In this document: positions 26,818-35,066 of the stretch, piece by piece
Layout of the letters: the number at the start of each line of letters is the position of its first letter
Position numbering within the stretch: the first letter of the stretch is position 1
The notes under the pieces: model-generated
What the model was told of the DNA's origin: nothing
Databases searched by the model: none
Seen by the model: the letters and a program-made list of their open reading frames with translations, nothing else
Program-made: the position numbers and the translations under genes
DNA from: Ornithinimicrobium pratense
GTDB lineage: Bacteria > Actinomycetota > Actinomycetes > Actinomycetales > Dermatophilaceae
Reading direction: 5' to 3'
Length of the DNA stretch: 64,000 nucleotides
Assembly: GCF_008843165.1 (NCBI RefSeq)
Contig: NZ_CP044427.1
Coordinates: 1,488,001-1,552,000, forward strand

Positions 26818-27663
26818 TCAGCGCCCAGCGCGGACGAACCTCAGCTCCTGGCCCGGCCGCAGCTGGGCACAGCGGTCGACGTCGAGATCGTCGACGTAGC
26901 CGATGACCGGGTAGCCACCAGTGACCGGGTGGTCGGCCAAGAAGAGCACGGGCAGGCCCGAGGGTGGCATCTGGATCGCGCCGCGCAGCATGCCCTCGCT
27001 GACCAGCTCACCCTCCCGCAGCCGCTGCAGCGGCTCACCACTGAGCCGGACCCCGACCCGGTTGGACTGGCTGTCGACGGAGTAGGTCTGGCTGGTCAGC
27101 AGCGCCCACGCCTCGTCGTCGAACCAGTCGCGCCGCGGGCCGGGGGTCACCGCGATCTGCATCAGCTCGTTGGTCGGCTCGGGGACGGGGGCGACGTCGA
27201 CGCCGGGGACCGGCCGCTCCGTGGTGCCCACGGGCAGCACATCACCGGAGGACACCACGGGCGGGCCCAGGCCGGAGAGGATGTCGGTGGCCCGGCTGCC
27301 CAGGACCGGCTCGACGTCGATGCCTCCGCGCACCGCCAGATAGGTGCGCAGACCGGTCTCGGGTATGCCGAAGGTGAGGGTCTCCCCGGCGCGCAGCTGG
27401 AAGGCGGCCAGGTGGGGGACACCCGGGCAACGGGCGCCGCTCGTCGCCAGCGTGATGTCGGTGTCGGGGCTCAGGGACAGCCCGCCCAGGGTCAGCTCCA
27501 GCGTCGCCAGCGTGGGGTGGTTGCCGATGAGCGCGTTAGCCAGCCGGTGGGCGCCGCGGTCGCACGCGCCAGACCGGCCGATGCCCAGCGCAGAGTGCCC
27601 CGGCCGGCCGAAGTCCTGCACGGTGGTCAGCGCACCGGGCTCGATGATGGTCAGCTCGGTCAC
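26818..27663 (-). CDS. pxpC: 5-oxoprolinase subunit C
   Basis: A 281-residue PxpC (KipA-like) subunit. Hallmarks are GALTTVQDFGRPGHSALGIGRSGACD near the N-terminus (key part QDFGRPG), YLAVRGGI, SNRVGVRLSG, and HPVTGGYPVIGYV near the end. With PxpA and PxpB it opens 5-oxo-L-proline to L-glutamate at the cost of ATP. The GTG at 27663 overlaps the pxpB stop as GTGA. The 211-bp gap downstream contains the oppA promoter region. Confidence 0.9.
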   Translation of the reverse strand: MTELTIIEPGALTTVQDFGRPGHSALGIGRSGACDRGAHRLANALIGNHPTLATLELTLGGLSLSPDTDITLATSGARCPGVPHLAAFQLRAGETLTFGIPETGLRTYLAVRGGIDVEPVLGSRATDILSGLGPPVVSSGDVLPVGTTERPVPGVDVAPVPEPTNELMQIAVTPGPRRDWFDDEAWALLTSQTYSVDSQSNRVGVRLSGEPLQRLREGELVSEGMLRGAIQMPPSGLPVLFLADHPVTGGYPVIGYVDDLDVDRCAQLRPGQELRFVRAGR

Positions 27664-28277
27664 GGCTGCCCCACGAAGCGGACGGCGGTGCCGGGCACGA
27701 GCAGCGCCGGCGGGTCGCGGTCGATGTCGAAGACGTCGACCACGGCGGTTCCGATGAGCTGCCAGCCGCCGGGGGACTCCCGCGGGTAGACCCCGGTGAA
27801 CTCCCCGGCGATCGCCACGGCCCCGGCTGGCACCTTGGTCCGCGGGCTGGACCGGCGGGGCGTGTCCCAGGCGAACTTCGACCCCGCCAGGTAGCCGAAG
27901 CCGGGCGCGAAGCCGCAGAAGGCCACCGTCCAGTCCTCCTCCTGGTGCCGCTGGACCAGCTCCTCAGGTGAGCACCCGAGCAGCTCGGCCGCCTCGGCCA
28001 GGTCCTCCCCGTCATACCGGACCGGGACCTCCACGGTGGAGCCCTCCTGCTGTCCGTGCTCCGCGGGCGGCACCTGTCGCAGCTGGGACCGCAGATCCTC
28101 CAGATTGGTCTCGCGGTCGGCGACCACGAGGATCGTCCGCCCCGCAGGGACCAGGTCGAGGACCGGCAGGTCGGCGTCCAGCAGCGCCGCATACTGACGC
28201 AGCACGTCCTCCAAGGTGTCCAGCTCCAGCAGCAGCCCCCGCGAGCCGCTCGGCAGGATCCGCATCGCCTCCCCCAT
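27660..28277 (-). CDS. pxpB: 5-oxoprolinase subunit B
   Basis: A 205-residue PxpB (KipI-like) subunit with VPVRYDGEDL, FCGFAPGFGYLAG and PRTKVPAGAVAIAGEFTGVYP (key part AGAVAIAG), and the closing SPGGWQLIGT. It is close to the usual 210-230 residues. The ATG at 28277 was chosen because it overlaps the ribosome-binding region at the end of the upstream gene; ATG at 28265 is an alternative. It is translationally coupled to pxpC. Confidence 0.9.
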   Translation of the reverse strand: MGEAMRILPSGSRGLLLELDTLEDVLRQYAALLDADLPVLDLVPAGRTILVVADRETNLEDLRSQLRQVPPAEHGQQEGSTVEVPVRYDGEDLAEAAELLGCSPEELVQRHQEEDWTVAFCGFAPGFGYLAGSKFAWDTPRRSSPRTKVPAGAVAIAGEFTGVYPRESPGGWQLIGTAVVDVFDIDRDPPALLVPGTAVRFVGQP

Positions 28278-28279
28278 GC

Positions 28280-29524
28280 TCACCCCGTGATCAGCTCGAT
28301 GGCGGGGCGGACCGAGTTGACCGCCAGGTAGATGGTCACCAGCCAGGCGACGGTGCCGATGCCCGCGAGCCACTTGGGGTAGTCGTAGCCCTGCAGCAGA
28401 TCCCGCCGCCGCCAGGCGACCCACAGCATGACCCCGATCCCGACCGGCAGCAGGATCCCGTTGAAGGCGCCCGCGAAGACGAGCAGCTGGGCCGGGGCCG
28501 CCCCGATCGACAGGTAGAGGATGAGCGAGACGACGATGAAGCCGATGACCATGAAGTTGGTCGTGCGCGGCGTGGTCTTCTCCCGGGAGGTCAGGAAGGT
28601 GACCGTGGTGTAGGAGACGCCGATGACGCTGGTCAGCGCGGCGGCGGCGAAGACCACGCCAAAGAGCCGGTAGCCGACGGCCCCGGCCGCAGCCTCGAAC
28701 GCGCTGGCCGCTTGGCGCTCCGGGTCCAGGGCGTGGCCGGCGCTGACCACACCGAGGATGGCCAGGAAGAGGATGACCCGCATCACGCCGGTGACGATGA
28801 TGCCAGTGACCGCACCCTGGGTGAGCGTCTTGAGGTGACCCGGGCCGGAGATGCCCGCGTCCAGCAGGCGATGGACCCCGGCGTAGATGATGTAGCCGCC
28901 GATCGTGCCGCCGATGAGGGTGGTGATCGCCAGGGCGTTGATCTGCTCGGGCAGGACGGTGTTCCTCAGCGCGTCGCCGACCGGGGGACCGGAGGTGACT
29001 GCGATGTAGAGGGTCAACAGGATCATCACGGCACCGAGGAGAACGACGACGCGGTCCATCGCCACCCCCGCCCGCTTGGACAAGAAAATGGCGATGGCCA
29101 GGGCCGACAGCAGGACCGCGCCCAGCCGCATGTTCATGTCGGTCATGATGTTCATGCCGAGCCCGGCACCGCTGATGTTGCCGATGTTGAAGACGAGCCC
29201 GCCGAGCAGCAGCAGGAAGGCCATGAGATAACCCAGACCCGGCAGGGTCGCGTTGCCCAGCTCCTGCGCCCGCATGCCCGAGATGCCGATGACCCGCCAC
29301 ACGTTGGTCTGGATCGCGATGTCGACCAGGATCGAGATGAGGATGGCGAAGGCGAAGGCGGCGCCGAGCTGGACCGTGAAGTTCGTGGTCTGGGTGATGA
29401 AGCCAGGCCCGATCGAGGACGTGGCCATCAGGAAGATCGCGCCGAGCAGGGTGCCCCGGCCGGTCGCCGCCTTCAGGGCGGACTGACCGTCGACCTTCGG
29501 GTCGCGGGTGGTGTCTTGCGGCAT
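28280..29524 (-). CDS. NRAMP-superfamily transporter of the YcsG type, probably not a metal carrier
   Basis: A 414-residue membrane protein with about 11 transmembrane segments. It is recognisably NRAMP-like, but the first segment reads SSIGPGFITQT where metal carriers have the DPGN motif, and segment 6 lacks the MPH motif (GGYIIYAGVH instead). In Bacillus subtilis the related ycsG sits with pxp genes. Import of 5-oxoproline or a similar organic acid is therefore more likely than manganese uptake (inference). ATG 29524 was chosen because GGAGG precedes it; GTG 29536 is possible. It stops 2 nt before pxpB. Confidence 0.8.
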   Translation of the reverse strand: MPQDTTRDPKVDGQSALKAATGRGTLLGAIFLMATSSIGPGFITQTTNFTVQLGAAFAFAILISILVDIAIQTNVWRVIGISGMRAQELGNATLPGLGYLMAFLLLLGGLVFNIGNISGAGLGMNIMTDMNMRLGAVLLSALAIAIFLSKRAGVAMDRVVVLLGAVMILLTLYIAVTSGPPVGDALRNTVLPEQINALAITTLIGGTIGGYIIYAGVHRLLDAGISGPGHLKTLTQGAVTGIIVTGVMRVILFLAILGVVSAGHALDPERQAASAFEAAAGAVGYRLFGVVFAAAALTSVIGVSYTTVTFLTSREKTTPRTTNFMVIGFIVVSLILYLSIGAAPAQLLVFAGAFNGILLPVGIGVMLWVAWRRRDLLQGYDYPKWLAGIGTVAWLVTIYLAVNSVRPAIELITG

Positions 29525-29657
29525 CTTCGCCTCCACAGGGCCAGGGTATGTCGGTTGACGCGTGGTGCACTCTAGCCGGGAGCGGGCGCGCTTGGGGGCG
29601 GACCGGGCGCTCGACTCCGGACTACGAGGCGGAGCCCGGGCCGGGATGACCGCCGGC

Positions 29658-30443
29658 TCAGGGCACGGCGTAGACCACGTCCTTGATGTCGGTGACCAGC
29701 ATGTGTCCCGGAGCGTGGGTGAGAGCGATCTGCGGCCGGGACTCCAGCACCATGGCCTGCGGGGTCACCCCGCAGGCCCAGAAGACCGGCACGTCACCGT
29801 CCTCGATCGTCGGCGCCTCGCCGTAGTCGGGGGAGTTCAGGTCCTCGATGCCGAGCCCCGCCGGGTCGCCCACGTGCACCGGCGCGCCGTGCACGGCGGG
29901 GTAGCGCGAGGTGATCCGCACCGCGTCGGCCACCTGTGCCGCGGGGATCGACCGCATCGAGACCACGAGCGGGCCCCCGAGGTCGCCGGCGGGCAGGCAG
30001 CGGGTGCTGGTGCGGTACATCGCCACGTTGGTCCCCGCGTCCTGGTGCCGCATCGGTATCCCCGCCTCGACCATGGGGTGCTCGAAGGTGAACGAGCAGC
30101 CGATGAGGAAGGTCACCAGGTCATCGCGCCAGTGCTCGCGCACGTCGCTGGCCTCCTCGACCAGCTCCCCCTCCTTCCAGACGCGGTAGCGCGGGACGTC
30201 CACCCGGATGTCCGCCGCCGGGTCGCCATACACGGCCGAGCCCTGCGGCGCGCGGACCTGCCCGGCCTCCAGCACCTCAAGCACGGGGCAGGGCTTGGGG
30301 TTGCGGGTGGCGAAGAGCAGCATGTCGAAGGCCACGGCCTGGGGCACGCTGATGATGTTGGCCTGCGCGTAGCGCGCGCACCAGCCGGTCGTCGGGACCT
30401 GCAGCCCCTGGGCGAAGAGGGCGCGGGCCTCTGCGGGCGACAT
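29658..30443 (-). CDS. D-glutamate-cyclase-family protein (DUF1445, putative hydro-lyase, YcsI-like)
   Basis: About 261 residues. Family motifs are [26 protein letters not shown] ([14 protein letters not shown]), [14 protein letters not shown] and FWACGVTPQ and PGHMLVTD near the C-terminus. The family shares a domain with human DGLUCY, which cyclises D-glutamate to 5-oxo-D-proline, and Bacillus YcsI lies beside the pxp genes as here. A link to pyroglutamate metabolism is likely; the exact reaction is not proven for bacterial members. ATG 30443 matches the family N-terminus; ATG 30494 would add 17 residues. Confidence 0.82.
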   Translation of the reverse strand: MSPAEARALFAQGLQVPTTGWCARYAQANIISVPQAVAFDMLLFATRNPKPCPVLEVLEAGQVRAPQGSAVYGDPAADIRVDVPRYRVWKEGELVEEASDVREHWRDDLVTFLIGCSFTFEHPMVEAGIPMRHQDAGTNVAMYRTSTRCLPAGDLGGPLVVSMRSIPAAQVADAVRITSRYPAVHGAPVHVGDPAGLGIEDLNSPDYGEAPTIEDGDVPVFWACGVTPQAMVLESRPQIALTHAPGHMLVTDIKDVVYAVP

Positions 30444-30586
30444 CGCGGCCCGCTCCGCGCGGTCGGGGATGGTGTGCACGTTCAAGGTCCTCATTTCCTG
30501 GTATGCCGTGCCGGCCGGATACCGTGGTGCGTGCGATGGGTCGCCGGCCGGATGGGTCGGATGGGTCGGGTCGGATGGGGGTAGGG

Positions 30587-31633
30587 TCAGCCAGCCTGCG
30601 TGAGCCTGGGCCGCATCGTGGATGACCAGGCTTTGACGACATCGTGGGGCAGGTCGTAGCTGCCCGTCCAGGTGTGGGCGGGGAAGAGGAAGGCGCGCTG
30701 CATACCCAGCTCGTCGCGGGCGCGTAGGAGGCGGTCGGCGCACTGCTCGGGAGGGCCGAAGAGGCCGTAGGCGTCCAGCAGGTCGTCGACCAGCGCGTCC
30801 GGCAGGCTCGCCGGGTCGGTCAGGTCCGGCCCGGTGCCCAGCTCCGGCAGGTCGAGGCCCGAGGCGGACAGCCACCGTAGGTTGGAGCGGCTGGGGTAGT
30901 GCAGCCAGGGCTGGCCGTCGCGGAACCAGCTGCGCGGCCAGGCGCGGACCTCGTCCCGGGTGCCTAGCCCGATCGGCACGATGAGGGTCTCGACGAAGTC
31001 GCTGTCCGGGCCGTAGGGGTCGGGGCGGCCGGCCCGCTCGGCCCCGGCGCGCACGTGCGCACGTGCGGCCTGGACCCCGTCGGGGTGGAGCCCGACGAGC
31101 ATCAGCACGCCGTCGCCGACCGCGCCGGCCAGCTCCAGCAGGCGAGGGCCGGAGGCCAGCACGTGCACCAGGCCCGCGCGGCTGCGCGGGTGGTGGAAGA
31201 GCTGCAGCTCCCGCCCGCCGTGGTCGGCGCGGCCCTCGTGCAGCAACCCGCGCAGGGCCCGCACGGCCTCACCGAGCACGGCTCTCTTGGCCTGCGCCTC
31301 GCCGGCCTTCTCCACCGACAGGAAGCCCGGGGCGACCGTGAGCTCTGACCGGCCAGGGGCCAGCTCGTCCAGCGAGGCGACGAGGGACGCGAGGACGATC
31401 GGGTGGCGGGTGACCACGTTGGACGTCGCGGGGAAGAGTCGCAGACGGTTGGTCGCCATCCCCATCGCGGCCAGTGCAAGGTAGGCGTCGCGGCCGGTGT
31501 GGTGGTGGTCGGGGACACCGATGCCGTCCAGGCCGGCCCGCTCGACCTCGGTGGCGAAGGTAGCGAGCTCGGGCAACGGCGCGCCCAGGGGGACGCGCAG
31601 CGCCACCTCGAGCGGGTGGGACGGTGCTGACAT
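30587..31633 (-). CDS. LLM-class flavin-dependent oxidoreductase
   Basis: A 348-residue luciferase-like monooxygenase-fold protein using FMN or F420. The N-terminal barrel shows [11 protein letters not shown], then [26 protein letters not shown] and the C-terminal [15 protein letters not shown]. The ATG at 31633 follows GGAGG. It is the first gene of the leftward unit leading to the pxp genes and is divergent from pxpA. Its substrate and its link to the neighbours are unknown. Confidence 0.82.
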   Translation of the reverse strand: MSAPSHPLEVALRVPLGAPLPELATFATEVERAGLDGIGVPDHHHTGRDAYLALAAMGMATNRLRLFPATSNVVTRHPIVLASLVASLDELAPGRSELTVAPGFLSVEKAGEAQAKRAVLGEAVRALRGLLHEGRADHGGRELQLFHHPRSRAGLVHVLASGPRLLELAGAVGDGVLMLVGLHPDGVQAARAHVRAGAERAGRPDPYGPDSDFVETLIVPIGLGTRDEVRAWPRSWFRDGQPWLHYPSRSNLRWLSASGLDLPELGTGPDLTDPASLPDALVDDLLDAYGLFGPPEQCADRLLRARDELGMQRAFLFPAHTWTGSYDLPHDVVKAWSSTMRPRLTQAG

Positions 31634-31700
31634 GTGACCTCCTCGTGACGGACACTAACATCGAGGAAAGACGGCCCTAGATCGAGCAGCAGGAGCACCT

Positions 31701-32501
31701 ATGAGCACCGATACCCGGACCTCAGAGACCACCGAGACCGCGAGCATCGACCTCAACGCCGACCTGGGCGAGGGTCTAGGCAGCTGGTCGATGGGGGACG
31801 ACCTGGCCCTGCTCGACATCGTCACCAGCGCCAACGTCGCCTGCGGCTTCCATGCCGGCGACCCCTCGATCATGCGGTCGGTCACCCAGGCAGCAGCTGA
31901 CCGGGGCGTGGCGATCGGTGCGCACGTGGCCTACCGCGACCTGCACGGCTTTGGCCGCCGCTTCATCGACATGGAGCCCGACGCGCTGCGTGATGAGGTG
32001 CTCTACCAGATCGGCGCGCTGGAGACCTTCGCTCAGCGGGCCGGCACCACGATCGCCTACTGCAAGCCGCACGGCGCGCTTTACAACACGATCGCCAAGC
32101 ACCCCGAGCAGGCAGCCGCCGTCGCCGAGGCGCTCAGCGAGTTCCGCTCCGGCCTGCCGGTGTTGGGCCTGCCGGGGTCGGTCTGGCTCGGCGTCGCCCA
32201 GGAGACCGGCCTGACGCCGGTGGGGGAGGCCTTCGCCGACCGCGCCTACACCCCCGACGGATCTCTCGTCTCCCGTCGCGAGCAGGGCTCGGTCCTGCAC
32301 GAGGCTGGGACCATCGCCGAGCGCTGCGTGGCGATGGCCAAGGGTGAGGCGATCGCCGACGTTCAGGGTGGTGAGCTGGTCCTCGACGCGCGCTCGATCT
32401 GCGTTCACGGGGACACCCCGGGCGCCGTCGAGATTGCCCGCACGGTCCGCGAAGCGCTCGCCGGAGCCGGGGTCCAGGTCGAGCCGTTCGCCCGGGCCTG
32501 A
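31701..32501 (+). CDS. pxpA: 5-oxoprolinase subunit A (LamB/YcsF family)
   Basis: A 266-residue PxpA. Hallmarks are IDLNADLGEGLG (residues 16-27), SANVACGFHAGDP, GAHVAYRDLHGFGRR and YCKPHGALYN, and the C-terminal SICVHGDTPGAV. It acts with PxpB and PxpC in ATP-dependent hydrolysis of 5-oxoproline. It is transcribed away from the other subunits, separated by the 67-bp divergent gap in front of the flavin oxidoreductase. The ATG at 31701 follows AGGAG. Confidence 0.92.
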   Translation: MSTDTRTSETTETASIDLNADLGEGLGSWSMGDDLALLDIVTSANVACGFHAGDPSIMRSVTQAAADRGVAIGAHVAYRDLHGFGRRFIDMEPDALRDEVLYQIGALETFAQRAGTTIAYCKPHGALYNTIAKHPEQAAAVAEALSEFRSGLPVLGLPGSVWLGVAQETGLTPVGEAFADRAYTPDGSLVSRREQGSVLHEAGTIAERCVAMAKGEAIADVQGGELVLDARSICVHGDTPGAVEIARTVREALAGAGVQVEPFARA

Positions 32502-32679
32502 CCGCAGACCCGGCCACGCTCGCGCTCCGCGCCACTGTCGCCATGGGGACCGGCTGACCGAGCCACGTTGGGCGACCCCACTGCTGTGACAAAAGGGCTC
32601 GGTGCTGCTCAGCGTGGCTACTCGACCCGCCTGTGCCGGCAGGGCTGAGGCCCGTCGGCAGTGGATCTGCTCTAGGGGG

Positions 32680-32709
32680 TTGACAACTCCTCGATCCCGG
32701 GACCATGCT
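32680..32709 (+). promoter_or_regulatory. Promoter of the cellobiose-type operon
   Basis: TTGACA (32680-32685) and CATGCT (32704-32709) are separated by 18 bp. The palindrome at 32713-32728 starts three bases after the -10 box, so a bound repressor would cover the transcription start. The 178 bases between pxpA and this promoter hold nothing I can identify. Confidence 0.6.
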
Positions 32710-32712
32710 TGC

Positions 32713-32728
32713 GTGAGAGCGCTCTCAC
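32713..32728. promoter_or_regulatory. CebR-like operator, perfect 16-bp palindrome
   Basis: GTGAGAGCGCTCTCAC is a perfect palindrome. Its core TGAGAGCGCTCTCA differs from the Streptomyces CebR box TGGGAGCGCTCCCA by one symmetric position. It lies directly upstream of the cellobiose-type transporter, with the LacI-family gene at 37326-38333 closing the operon as the likely repressor. Confidence 0.75.
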
Positions 32729-32775
32729 AACAACGACAGTGAAGTCGGGTGCTCCACAGGGACAAGGAGTTCGGC

Positions 32776-34080
32776 ATGCAGAGCAGCAAGCACATCTACT
32801 ACCTCCTGGCGTCGAGTACCGCACTGACGCTGGCCCTCACCGCGTGCGGTGACGGCGACAACGGGGCGTCGGCCGACGACGGAGACGACACCGGCAGCGG
32901 GTCCGGCCGACAGATCGAGCTGAGCGTGGCCACCTTCAACGAGTTCGGTTATGAGGAGCTCCTCAAGGAGTACGAGGCTGACAACCCCGGCATCAAGGTC
33001 ACCCACGTCAAGGCCGACACCGCCGACAACGCCCGGGCCGCACTGCGCAACAGCTTGGGCGCGAACTCCGGAGCCTCGGATATCGAGGGGATGGAGGTCG
33101 ACTGGGTCGTGGAGTTCAAGCAGTACCCCGATAAGTTCGCCGACCTGGCCGACCCCGAGGTCGAGGGCCGATGGTTCGACTGGAAGACCGAGGCGGTCAC
33201 CCTTGAGGACGGCAAGCTCATGGGCTACGGCACCGACATCGGGCCCGAGGCCATCTGCTACCGCGCGGACCTGTTCGAGGCGGCTGGCCTGCCCACCGAC
33301 CGCGAGGAGGTAGCCGAGCTGCTCGAGGGCTCGTGGGAGAACTACTTCGAGGTCGGCAAGGACTTCGTCGCGAACTCTGACGCCGCCTGGTACGACTCCG
33401 CCGGCGCGCTCTGGCAGGGCATGATCAACCAGATCGACTACGCCTACGAGGACGCCGACGGCAATATCGTGGCCGCCAGCAACCCCGAGGTGCGGGCAAT
33501 CTACGACCAGGTGCTCCAGGCCTCGGTAGAGGACGAGCTCTCGGCCGGGCTCGCCCTGTGGAGCCCCGACTACACCGCCTCTTTCCAGAAGGACGAGTTC
33601 GCGACGATGCTCTGCCCGGGTTGGATGCTCGGCATCATCGAGGGCAACGCCGCGGGCGTCGAGGGCTGGGACGTGGCCAACGTCTTCCCCGGCGGCGGCG
33701 GCGTCTGGGGCGGCTCCTACCTCACCGTGCCCGCGCAGGGCGACAACATCGAGGAGGCCACGAAGCTGGCCAAGTGGCTCACCGCGCCCGAGCAGCAGGT
33801 CAAGGCGTTCGAGGCCAAGGGCACCTTCCCCAGCCAGCTGGAGGCTCTGGACTCCGACGTCCTGCTGGAGTCGACCAACGCCTTCTTCAACGACGCCCCG
33901 ACCGGCCAGATCTTCGTTGACCGGGCCGAGGCGGTGAAGGCGCAGCCGGTCAAGGGACCCAGGTACTTCGACATCAACACCGCCCTCCAGGACGCCATCA
34001 CCCGGGTGGACGTGGACCAGACCGACGACCCGGAGAGCAGCTGGGCGAAGTTCGTCTCAGCAGTGGAGGCGCTGGGCTGA
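32776..34080 (+). CDS. Sugar ABC transporter substrate-binding lipoprotein (CebE-like)
   Basis: A 434-residue SBP_bac_1 lipoprotein. The signal peptide ends LALTAC with Cys24, followed by a Gly/Asp/Ser linker. The mature part starts IELSVATFNEFGYEEL and contains WYDSAGALWQGM and GGGGVWGGSYLTVP. The ATG at 32776 follows AAGGAG at 6 nt; the frame opens a little earlier but without a ribosome site. Together with two permeases, a GH1 enzyme and a LacI regulator, the order matches cebE-cebF-cebG-bglC clusters, so cellobiose or cello-oligosaccharides are the likely ligands. Confidence 0.86.
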   Translation: MQSSKHIYYLLASSTALTLALTACGDGDNGASADDGDDTGSGSGRQIELSVATFNEFGYEELLKEYEADNPGIKVTHVKADTADNARAALRNSLGANSGASDIEGMEVDWVVEFKQYPDKFADLADPEVEGRWFDWKTEAVTLEDGKLMGYGTDIGPEAICYRADLFEAAGLPTDREEVAELLEGSWENYFEVGKDFVANSDAAWYDSAGALWQGMINQIDYAYEDADGNIVAASNPEVRAIYDQVLQASVEDELSAGLALWSPDYTASFQKDEFATMLCPGWMLGIIEGNAAGVEGWDVANVFPGGGGVWGGSYLTVPAQGDNIEEATKLAKWLTAPEQQVKAFEAKGTFPSQLEALDSDVLLESTNAFFNDAPTGQIFVDRAEAVKAQPVKGPRYFDINTALQDAITRVDVDQTDDPESSWAKFVSAVEALG

Positions 34081-34082
34081 CC

Positions 34083-35066
34083 GTGGGCGCCACGACCACG
34101 GCCCCGCCGGCCACCACCGCAGGACCTCTCCCGGCCCCGGCCTCGCCGAAGCGCGAGCGCCGGGGTCGGCGGTCAGGGGTCGACGTCCGCTTCTCGCCCT
34201 ACCTGTACATCGCCCCGTTCTTCGTCCTCTTCGCCGTCACCGGCCTGTTCCCGCTGCTCTACACCGGGTGGGTCGCGCTGCACGACTGGGACCAGATCAT
34301 GGGCCAGGGCGAGTTCGTCGGGCTGGACAACTTCGTCGCCGTGCTCACCGGGAGCGCCTTCTGGCGGGCCTTCACCAACACGGTCAGCATCTTTGTGCTC
34401 TCCTCGGTGCCCCAGATCGCGGCGGCGCTGCTCATCGCCACCGCGCTGGACCGCAACCTGCGGGCCAAGACGCTGTGGCGGATGGGCGTCCTGCTCCCGT
34501 ATGTGGTGGCCCCCGTGGCCGTGGCGCTCATCTTCTCCAACCTCTTCGCCGACCGGTTCGGCCTGATCAACGCGCTGCTGGAGACGGTCGGCCTGGAGCC
34601 GGTGCGCTGGCACTCCGACCGCTTCGCCAGCCACGTGGCCATCGCCACGATGGTCAACTTCCGCTGGACCGGCTACAACGCGCTCATCCTGCTCGCCGCC
34701 ATGCAGGCGGTGCCCAGGGACCTCTACGAACAGGCCGCCATCGACGGGGCCAACGCGTGGCGGCAGTTCTGGGCGATCACCGTGCCCATGCTGCGCCCCA
34801 CGATCATCTTCGTCATCATCACCTCCACCATCGGTGGACTGCAGATCTTCGACGAGCCGCGGATGTTCGACCAGTACGGCCGCGGCGGCGCCGACCAGCA
34901 GTGGCAGACGCTGACCATCTATCTCTACGAGCTGGGCTGGACCCGGTCCGACTTCGGGATGGCCTCGGCCGTGGCCTGGCTGCTCTTCCTCATCATCGTC
35001 GGCTTCGGCATTGTCAACTACCTGATCACCCGCCGCATCGCCACGGCCGAGGGGAAGAAGTCATGA
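34083..35066 (+). CDS. Sugar ABC transporter permease (CebF-like)
   Basis: A 327-residue MalF-type permease with about six membrane segments and a basic N-terminal leader (KRERRGRRSG). The EAA loop reads LYEQAAIDGANAWRQFWAITVP. The GTG start at 34083 is two bases after the binding-protein stop, and the end overlaps the next permease as ATGA (35063-35066). Confidence 0.87.
   Translation: MGATTTAPPATTAGPLPAPASPKRERRGRRSGVDVRFSPYLYIAPFFVLFAVTGLFPLLYTGWVALHDWDQIMGQGEFVGLDNFVAVLTGSAFWRAFTNTVSIFVLSSVPQIAAALLIATALDRNLRAKTLWRMGVLLPYVVAPVAVALIFSNLFADRFGLINALLETVGLEPVRWHSDRFASHVAIATMVNFRWTGYNALILLAAMQAVPRDLYEQAAIDGANAWRQFWAITVPMLRPTIIFVIITSTIGGLQIFDEPRMFDQYGRGGADQQWQTLTIYLYELGWTRSDFGMASAVAWLLFLIIVGFGIVNYLITRRIATAEGKKS

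Noticed and set aside
28280..29524. Manganese transporter MntH
   Set aside because: The metal-ligand motifs of NRAMP carriers are missing and the gene is part of the 5-oxoprolinase block.
30550..30580. Short direct repeats (GGATGGGTC units) before the flavin oxidoreductase 3' end
   Set aside because: Only two to three imperfect 9-bp copies in a G-rich stretch; too short to call a functional repeat.
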